64,000 bases of DNA from assembly GCF_003024525.3 (NCBI RefSeq), contig NZ_CP035934.2, positions 2,852,001-2,916,000 on the forward strand, given 5' to 3'. The DNA is from Acinetobacter cumulans. Its GTDB lineage: Bacteria; Pseudomonadota; Gammaproteobacteria; Pseudomonadales; Moraxellaceae. Positions 53,066-60,376 of this stretch are shown here, piece after piece (position 1 is the stretch's first letter; each line of letters opens with the position of its first letter). The notes under the pieces are model-generated. The model saw only the letters and a list, made by a program, of their open reading frames with translations. It was not told where the DNA came from and searched no databases. Made by a program: the position numbers and the translations under genes.

Positions 53066-56000
53066 CTACCTACAATAGTTAGCAGTATAACAAACACCTG
53101 CTGAGCCTCCAGCAGCCCCACCAATAACCAAATTCGTAGAGCCTGTTTGCGAACCATCTGTATTTTGGCAGCCTTGAACTGAAGCACCAATAATAGCAGC
53201 ACCTTTTGCACTACCACATACTGCACCCCCTGTAGAAAACCCTTTTGAAGTTCCCGTATTTGTATAACTTTGGCCAATACTACCATATGCACTAGCTTCT
53301 GCCCCGCCTGTACCACACACAGTGCTAGCTATACAATATGATTTTTCCCCACGTTCATCCTTAGTATGACCCACTCCAAATCCTCCAGAACCTCCAAATA
53401 AAGCGGCTGCTCCTAAATTTATATTTGTCATAGTCGTATAAGGGATATGTGTAGAAACGGATTCATCAGCTTTTACACATTCTCTATTAGCTCGTTCTTC
53501 TACACCCTTCCAGAATTTTTCATATTTTTGTTTAACCATTAGCTCTCTATCCTTTTGAACAAATAAGATAGCTTCAGCGTTCAACGGTCTCATACCAGAA
53601 TTACGCCTATAATATTTTGTCCCAGTCACAGTTCTACCATCCACACTAAATTTTTCACCTTGTAAACCCAACGGATCCACCCATTGATTCGGGTCTTTTA
53701 CATAAGCTGAACTATTTAATCCACCAAATAGTCCAATCGGATCCTTACTCACATACCTTGCACTATGCGACTCATAATAACGGTAACGGTTATAATGTAA
53801 TCCAGTTTCATTATCGTAATATTGCCCTTGAAAACGAATACTTGTTTGCTCTAATAAATTGTCACTAGTCTTAATCTCTAAAGCTGTGCCCCATGTATCT
53901 TGCTTAATTTCCCAAACACACTCACCTAATTCATTAGTTAATGTTTGTGGTGTTCCGACTTGGTCACAGTGATAAAAAAGCACCCGCTCCAATTCAGCTT
54001 TATTTTTTCGTGTTTCAGTTTTCCATATCGGATCTTTATAAACTGAATATTCTTCATGCTGAAATTGAGCATAATCTGGAGTTTCTAAAAGCTTGATAAA
54101 ACCTGTATACCCCGTTTGTAGCAGCGGTACAAAGCTCTGTGGTTCATAGATATAATGCTTGGTGTAGTTTTCTTCAAAGTCTTTAGATTGTTGTGACTCC
54201 CAAATCATCAGGTCACCGTCCCAGCCGAATAAGGTCAGGGTTTGCGCATTTTGATTTTTCTTATATAAACGCCGTCCAAATACATCATAACCATATTCAG
54301 TCACCTGACCAGTATGGTCACTTTGGATCAAACGGTTCAGGTTATCCCACGTCAGTTTTAATGTTTTGCCTGCATGGCTGCTTTCAATCACATTACCTTG
54401 TGCATCGTATTTATAGTTTTTACCCTTATATTGAGCGATCAAATTACTTTTCACTTGAGACGCCTGCGTGGCAATCGGGTCAATTAAATTCCCCGCAGGG
54501 TCAAAAGCAAAGCTTTCCGTTTTATGCACACTTTGACTCTGTATCAAACGGCCAACCGCATCATATTGATAATTCAGATTGCCTAAACGGCTGTCGTCCA
54601 CCTGCGTGAGTAGATAATTTTGATCATAATGATACTGCCGTTCCGCCTGATGCTGTACTCGCCCTAGAGTCTCTTGCTCTGGCTGAATCAGCTGCGAACT
54701 GAGTAAACCTACATCATTATAATTTTTGCTTTGAACCAATCCATTGGCGAGCATCCGCGCTGTTTCACGGTGCAAGTCATCGCGCTGAAATGCCACCATG
54801 TCTTTTTTATTTAACGCAATGCCATAAATATGCCCTGAACCATAACTCAAATTGCTTTGAACCTGTCCGTCAGGGCGAATCGTTTGAGCTAAATTTCCCA
54901 GCACATCATATTCATAACGCAGCACAGCCGTCAGCGGAGTGAAATGCGGCACTTTATAATGCTGATGCTCACGGACCAATTGGCCAAGCGCGTTGCGATA
55001 AAAATCGATTTGACTGTCTTTATTCGTCGCCTTACTCAATTGATGATTCATGTTGTATTCAAATTCTTCTATTTGACTTACACGAGTTTGTACATGGGTA
55101 TAAGTTTTTGAAGCGATTGCGCCATCAGCAAAATATGCAAATTGAGTAAAAACATTCGGCTGACGGATTTGGAACAGCTGACCGTTTTCATTGTAGCTAT
55201 AATATTTTTCTTCGCCATCGAAAGCCTGTTCACGCGCCAATTGACCATAACGGTTATATTCAAATAAATATTCTGCATAGTTTTGATTGATCAGCTTTTG
55301 AATACGACCTTGCTGATCCCATTGGTAGCCAATTTGATGACGGTTCGCATCTATACGCTGTTCGAGCAAACCCACAGCATTATAACGGTACTGCGTGCTT
55401 AAACCTTTGGTATCCGTATGCTTGAGCAAGCGCCCTTCTTCATCATGCTCAAATTGTTCTTTTAAACCATCAGGGTAGACAATTGCTTTAAGCTGGCCTT
55501 TGTCTTTGCCATCTGAGCTGTAGATATATTTGACTTGCTGCGCATCAGCAGACTGCTGGGCAGTCAGTGCGCCTTCTTCATCGTATTCCCATGCGCTTTC
55601 TTTACCTGAACAATCGCTATATGCGGTCATTTGCCCCAAATCATTGTATTGAATTTTTTTAGCGCCGCCTTTGGCATCAATAATTTCGACAATTTGATTA
55701 TCGTTGTTGTATTTATATTGCGTGCTATGACCTAAAGGATTAATTTCCTTCGTTACATTACCGTCTGCATCGTATTCTTTTTTCCAAATATGACCTTCAG
55801 GATCTTTAGTTTCCGTCAAATTCCCTGCTTCATCATAGGCAAAACGGATGATGCCTCCATTCGGCTGTACAAGTTTAATTAGCTGATCTTGCTCATTATA
55901 AACTTGTTCGGTTTCTAGGCCTGCAAAATCAATTTGGCGGGTAATGCGTTTTTGGCTGTCACGCGATAGCCATTTTTCACGGCCATCGGCTAAGCGTGTG

Positions 56001-56326
56001 CGATAGGTAAAACCATCTAAGTCAAAATAGTAATAGGTCGGCACATCATCAGCATCAAAGACCGCGACTTGGCGCAATCGCGGATGCCACTCCAAACGGG
56101 TCTTAAAGCTGCCATCATCAGCCCATTCCGCTATGGCTTTGGCATTTGCTTCTTTTGATTCATATCGAATATTATGCCCGCGCCCTGTACGGTCGGTATA
56201 ACGGGTCAGCTGATGCGCATCATTATATTCATAGCTGCGCACGTGACCATTTTGATCTACGGCCTTTATTAAATTGCCTTGCGCATCATATTCATAACGT
56301 GACACTGGCTCTACCTGTCCATCCAC
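53066..56326 (-). CDS. Rhs repeat protein, N-terminally truncated, with an unclassified C-terminal domain
   Basis: A 1086-residue frame starting at a GTG with no clear RBS. It opens inside the YD-repeat region (SRYEYDAQGNLIKAVDQNGHVRSYEYN), lacking the N-terminal domains (PAAR, TM and first YD repeats) of full Rhs effectors. The frame is open upstream only to a stop at 56372. The core ends normally (RFQGQYYDNETGLHYNRYRYYESHSARYVSKDPIGLFGG...WVDPLGL), the autocleavage-type boundary at about residue 888. The ~198-residue C-terminus is Gly/Ala/Ser-rich with seven cysteines (GGSGGFGVG, VCGTGGAEASAYGSIG, GGAAGGSAGVCYTANYCR) and matches no toxin I know. It may be an orphan Rhs tip that donates C-termini by recombination, or a pseudogene. 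Confidence 0.8.
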   Translation of the reverse strand: MDGQVEPVSRYEYDAQGNLIKAVDQNGHVRSYEYNDAHQLTRYTDRTGRGHNIRYESKEANAKAIAEWADDGSFKTRLEWHPRLRQVAVFDADDVPTYYYFDLDGFTYRTRLADGREKWLSRDSQKRITRQIDFAGLETEQVYNEQDQLIKLVQPNGGIIRFAYDEAGNLTETKDPEGHIWKKEYDADGNVTKEINPLGHSTQYKYNNDNQIVEIIDAKGGAKKIQYNDLGQMTAYSDCSGKESAWEYDEEGALTAQQSADAQQVKYIYSSDGKDKGQLKAIVYPDGLKEQFEHDEEGRLLKHTDTKGLSTQYRYNAVGLLEQRIDANRHQIGYQWDQQGRIQKLINQNYAEYLFEYNRYGQLAREQAFDGEEKYYSYNENGQLFQIRQPNVFTQFAYFADGAIASKTYTHVQTRVSQIEEFEYNMNHQLSKATNKDSQIDFYRNALGQLVREHQHYKVPHFTPLTAVLRYEYDVLGNLAQTIRPDGQVQSNLSYGSGHIYGIALNKKDMVAFQRDDLHRETARMLANGLVQSKNYNDVGLLSSQLIQPEQETLGRVQHQAERQYHYDQNYLLTQVDDSRLGNLNYQYDAVGRLIQSQSVHKTESFAFDPAGNLIDPIATQASQVKSNLIAQYKGKNYKYDAQGNVIESSHAGKTLKLTWDNLNRLIQSDHTGQVTEYGYDVFGRRLYKKNQNAQTLTLFGWDGDLMIWESQQSKDFEENYTKHYIYEPQSFVPLLQTGYTGFIKLLETPDYAQFQHEEYSVYKDPIWKTETRKNKAELERVLFYHCDQVGTPQTLTNELGECVWEIKQDTWGTALEIKTSDNLLEQTSIRFQGQYYDNETGLHYNRYRYYESHSARYVSKDPIGLFGGLNSSAYVKDPNQWVDPLGLQGEKFSVDGRTVTGTKYYRRNSGMRPLNAEAILFVQKDRELMVKQKYEKFWKGVEERANRECVKADESVSTHIPYTTMTNINLGAAALFGGSGGFGVGHTKDERGEKSYCIASTVCGTGGAEASAYGSIGQSYTNTGTSKGFSTGGAVCGSAKGAAIIGASVQGCQNTDGSQTGSTNLVIGGAAGGSAGVCYTANYCR

Positions 56327-56512
56327 AAAAGCAGCAATGAGTTTTACTTGATCATTAAAGGCAAACTTGAGCTAGTGCTTGCCACGCTTCAATTGAAAAT
56401 CAATGCCTTGAAGATAAGCTTGCTGTTCAAACAACAGATAACTTAAGGCAACTTTTTCATCTGTTTCTTCATTAAATTGCTGAAAAAAATTAAAGCCCGC
56501 CAAATACCGCAT
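56327..56512 (-). other. degenerate junction upstream of the truncated Rhs
   Basis: 56327-56371 continues the Rhs frame (LKFAFNDQVKLIAAF) to a TAG at 56372-56374. In the same frame beyond it is a 46-residue ORF (56372-56512, beginning MRYLAGFNFFQQFNEE, ending QLKRGKH). It looks like the end of another coding sequence joined to the Rhs body, marking a recombination point. Confidence 0.45.
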
Positions 56513-56519
56513 TAAAAAA

Positions 56520-57197
56520 CTAAACTTCTTTGTCTATCTTAAGTAAAAAATTATAAGGTATCATCAAATAAAAGAATGTTTTATTTAAAATATAAAAAGC
56601 TATCAACAAAAAAACAGCAACAATAAAAATAGGGCCAAAATACTCATCATTTTTTAAAAAACCATTCAGAAAAATAATCAACCCCACTTGCATACCTAAA
56701 AATACCATTATTGGTGCAAATTTATTTTTTTTATTAACTAGACCATCAAAATACTCATAAAACTCATGCAAAGTCATTTCTTCAGGATTATTTATTTTAT
56801 CTAAAAGAAATTTATCATAATTTTCATTGTTTTTTAAATTTTTAGAAAATAAAAAAACAGATAAAATAAAATAAAATAAAATTCCAAAATATAAAAAAAT
56901 CGGATTCACCTCAATTAACAATGTAAAACCAATAATAAAAAACACAAAAGATACAAAAATATGCCCTAATATCCTATGCCTAGAATATGATATATAGTTT
57001 TTTCCACGCTTAAGTTTGAAATAAAAAAATAAAACCAAAATAAAGTAAAATAAATAAATAAATTTTAATAAATCCTTCTCAAATCCACCATTAATTGTTA
57101 AGGCAAATAAAAAACCAAAAACACCTATAGCAACATTTAAAATAAATTGATTTTTTATAAAGAAATCAGAATCAAACTTTGTTAATTTTATAGACAT
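56520..57197 (-). CDS. multi-TM membrane protein, candidate immunity to the VgrG-linked effector
   Basis: A 225-residue protein from the ATG at 57197 (MSIKLTKFDSDFF) with about six hydrophobic segments arranged in pairs (FILNVAIGVFGFLFALTI; FIYLFYFILVLFFYF; ILGHIFVSFVFFIIGFTLL; PIFLYFGILFYFILSVFLF; two more near the C-terminus). No family recognised. It follows the effector frame within 10 bp. An inner-membrane immunity protein is the usual partner of a membrane-pore effector, which the upstream gene resembles. Extremely AT-rich. Confidence 0.6.
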   Translation of the reverse strand: MSIKLTKFDSDFFIKNQFILNVAIGVFGFLFALTINGGFEKDLLKFIYLFYFILVLFFYFKLKRGKNYISYSRHRILGHIFVSFVFFIIGFTLLIEVNPIFLYFGILFYFILSVFLFSKNLKNNENYDKFLLDKINNPEEMTLHEFYEYFDGLVNKKNKFAPIMVFLGMQVGLIIFLNGFLKNDEYFGPIFIVAVFLLIAFYILNKTFFYLMIPYNFLLKIDKEV

Positions 57198-57205
57198 AAT
57201 AATTC

Positions 57206-58998
57206 TCAAAATAACCAGGATGGCAATGTATAATTAAGCCCTAATAACTTATTTCCCTTTTCAGTTATTTCCACCATCGTGTTTTGAGTACAAGTCTGTA
57301 AATGATTGTAAAAATCCCTTAATCCCTCAGTAAAACCAAATTTTTCATCAAAGTAGTCGAGGGCCCATCCGATTGCAATACCAACTAATACTCCGACACC
57401 AATAACGACACCAATTGGACCTCCACCAACTACAAGACTTACAATTAGAACGCCTAACCAAGTTCCAACTATTGTTTTTACAGCCATTCCCGTAAGATTT
57501 GCTAAAAGATCTGTAATATCTTTTTGGCTAGTAGGTAATTTTGCCCATTTTTGAATTTCAATAGCTCCACCTACAATCAAACCTGCTAGCGATCCTTTGA
57601 CCGTTCCCTTCGGGCTAAAATCAAAAGCAACCTCTCTTGGCAATACTTGAGTTAGCACATCTTTGGAGTTTGCTGCAAACTTTGCATAATGAAAATATGC
57701 ACGCCCTCTGATTAAACCAATAAAGAATAGACCATTATGATTACCCAAATTTTTTATAATAAATACAGCTTGTGAAGCAGCAACTCCCATAACATTAAAG
57801 AAAGGTTTAAAAAATTTATCAATAATACTTACTCGTTTTGCCACATCTAGTGAAGCTGTAGCGACACCTACGCTTACATTCCACCAAGTAGCACTATTAT
57901 CAAATGAAAATGTTTCTTTTATGCTTTTCCAAATACTCTTAAACTCTTTATCATTACATTTTCTAGGATCTTTCATATCCTCTAATGAAAACTTCTTATC
58001 TGGCCCATTATAATTTATATCAATACAATATTGAGCATATTCGTTACCATTATAATCTTGCTTATTAGATTTTCTTCCATCAACCAATGGTTGTTTTAAA
58101 ATCGAAATTGTCTTTGGCTTTTCATTAGACTTATAAATCTTTCCATCTAATGCCCCAATATTTATCATTTCAATTTCTTTTCCATTTTTATCACTTATAA
58201 TTATCCCCCCTTTAAATCTCGCAGGCACTTTAAAAATTACTTCCTGCCCATCTTGCCAATTTATAAAACTATTTTGCTTTAATGCATTATTAAATAACAC
58301 ACCACCATCATCCCTTTTAGCAATATAAGTTTTACCTTTAGATAATGATAATAATACTTTAATATCTCTAGAAAATTTCAACTCATTAATTAATGCTGTA
58401 CTCTGATTTTCCCTAGGCTTAGTGAAAGTTTGTAAAGCATTTCTATCTATTTTCCATTCTCGATACAATTTATCAGAACCAACTGCTATTGCACGTTCCT
58501 CTCTGATAATTTCTAATTTAGTTTTTTTATGTCTCAGATAAATATCCAAGTATGGCCGAGTATAAAATCTACTCCGAAAATTATCAACTGAAGACCCTAA
58601 TGAAATTAATCCCTTATCAGTAGATATAAGATCCGTAAATCCATTTGTATTGAAACTCGACCAATCTTTTATAATCAAAGATTTACCATTCTTATCATTT
58701 TCTTTTGCTAAAATCTTGTATTCAAAATGATTTTTATCTAACAACTTCCCAAATGGATCAAAAATTTTAAGTTTAAAATACCCCTTTTCAATCTGAACTG
58801 TTTTCACGTTTTCTTTTAAAGAGGTTTCAACTTCTGATAAACTCACTTCATACGTTGGAATCTCATAATATCCTTTACTTGGATTAAATAACTCTATTCT
58901 AATTTTTACAGGCGTTTTTGAGGATATTAAAACCGTATAACCATCTTTTGATGCAAAAATATTTTCTACAATTGGTTTATCAGAGATGGATCCGTAAA
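57206..58998 (-). pseudogene. VgrG-linked putative T6SS effector, C-terminal part (gene broken by IS3)
   Basis: About 597 residues from VQIYGSISDKPIVENI to the stop. The nominal ORF start at 59035 lies in the IS, so the true N-terminus is the fragment at 60247-60374. The first two-thirds are beta-rich and polar. The C-terminus contains a very hydrophobic glycine-rich stretch (about residues 521-557, VGTWLGVLIVSLVVGGGPIGVVIGVGVLVGIAIGWAL by segments) that could span the membrane twice, typical of pore-forming effectors. Position directly after vgrG and before a membrane protein suggests effector and immunity. Family not identified. Confidence 0.65.
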
Positions 58999-60246
58999 TT
59001 TGAACAACTCCTATAAGTGATATTCTGCTCCTCAAATGATGTTATAAACATCAATATATGGAGTATTTTATGGCACGTAGACCAAGAAGAAATCATTCAA
59101 ATGATTTTAAAGCTAAGGTAGCACTTGCTGCGATTAAAGCAGAAAAAACACTTGCTGAATTGAGTGCTGAGTTTGATGTTCATCAAAACCAAATTATTGA
59201 CTGGAAAAATCAATTGATCTCAGCTTCCTCGCAAGCTTTCGATCAATCAAAAGCTCCAACAGAACCACCCATCGATCTAAAAAAACTACATGCAAAAATC
59301 GGTGAGCAGGCATTAGAAATTGATTTTTTAGAAGGTGTGTTGAAGAAACTGGGCCGCTTCAACCACAAAAGTTAATCGACGACTCACTTCAGATTTCAGT
59401 ATCTAAGCAAGCTAAGCTGCTGAAAGTCTCCCGTGGTTGTTATTACTATCGCCCAAAACCTGTGAGTGCATCAGATCTGAAGCTGATGCGATGTATTGAT
59501 GAATTACATATGCAATATCCTTTTGCAGGCAGTCGTATGATGCGTGATTTGTTGAATCGTCAAGGACATCATATAGGACGACGTCATACACGTACTTTAA
59601 TGAAGAAAATGGGTATTCAGGCGTTATATTGCAAACCAAATTTAAGCCAGGCTAATCAAGCTCACCGTAAATATCCATATCTGCTCAAAGGATTGGCTAT
59701 TCAGCGCAGTAATCAAGTGTGGTCTACGGATATAACGTATATCCCTATGGCAAAAGGCTTTGTTTATTTATGTGCTGTGATTGATTGGCATAGCCGCAAG
59801 GTACTTGCGCATAGAGTATCGATTAGTATGGAGGTGGATTTTTGTATTTCGGCTTTAAATGAAGCGATTGAAAAATATGGTCGACCTGAAATATTTAATA
59901 CAGACCAAGGCAGCCAGTTTACCAGTGATGCATTTATTGATGTATTGAAATCAAATGGCATTCAAATCAGTATGGATGGTAAAGGTCGATGGGTAGATAA
60001 TGTGATGGTTGAACGATTATGGCGGAGCGTTAAATATGAAGAGGTGTATCTCAAAGCTTATAGCAGTGTCACAGATGCGAAAAAGCAATTAAGTGCATAT
60101 TTTGAGTTTTATAATTTGAAACGACCTCATTCGAGTCTAGACAAAATGACACCAAATGAGTTTTACTATGATCAGCTACCCCAACAAAACAAGGTGGCTT
60201 AACTAGAGCGGAATATCACTTATAAATACGCTTTTAGTTGTTCAAA
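58999..60246 (+). mobile_element. IS3-family insertion sequence, about 1.25 kb
   Basis: Inverted TTTGAACAACT at 58999-59009 and 60236-60246, and a second inverted pair TATAAGTGATATTC just inside (59012-59025 and 60211-60224). One transposase made by frameshifting reads on the plus strand. No target duplication is visible at these borders. The right end may extend further into GGTGGTCCCAC (minus strand), so borders are uncertain by about 15 bp and the left end may be eroded. Confidence 0.75.
59070..60202 (+). CDS. IS3-family transposase OrfAB (-1 programmed frameshift)
   Basis: OrfA (ATG at 59070, GGAG upstream) has the HTH 'KAKVALAAIKAEKTLAELSAEFDVHQNQIIDWK' and a leucine-zipper-like tail; it ends at 59375. 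OrfB is in the -1 frame, open from the slippery site TTTTTTA at 59324-59330 to 60202, and carries the DDE catalytic core: D in 'WSTDITYI', D in 'NTDQGSQF', E in 'MVERLWRS'. Fusion at the heptamer gives about 377 residues. A stem GTTGAAG/CTTCAAC starts eight bases after the heptamer. All looks intact. Confidence 0.9.
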
Positions 60247-60374
60247 CAAGTGGGACCACCTCTATCTCCACCTTCCGAATAAACAATTCTATATTTTGCC
60301 CCCCAAAAACCAACTGATTGCGCGTATCTATCTTTAAGTACTACTCTAAATTTAGCTTTATAAGGCTTAGTCAT
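60247..60374 (-). pseudogene. effector N-terminal fragment next to IS3
   Basis: Starts ATG at 60374, two bases after the vgrG stop, so translation is coupled. It reads MTKPYKAKFRVVLKDRYAQS and continues VGFWGAKYRIVYSEGGDRGGPTC before running into the IS end and a stop. It is the beginning of the effector gene at 57206-58998. Confidence 0.65.
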
Positions 60375-60376
60375 TT

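Noticed and set aside
54193..54609. 138-codon ORF antisense to rhs
   Set aside because: Shadow of the repetitive YD coding sequence; not an independent gene.
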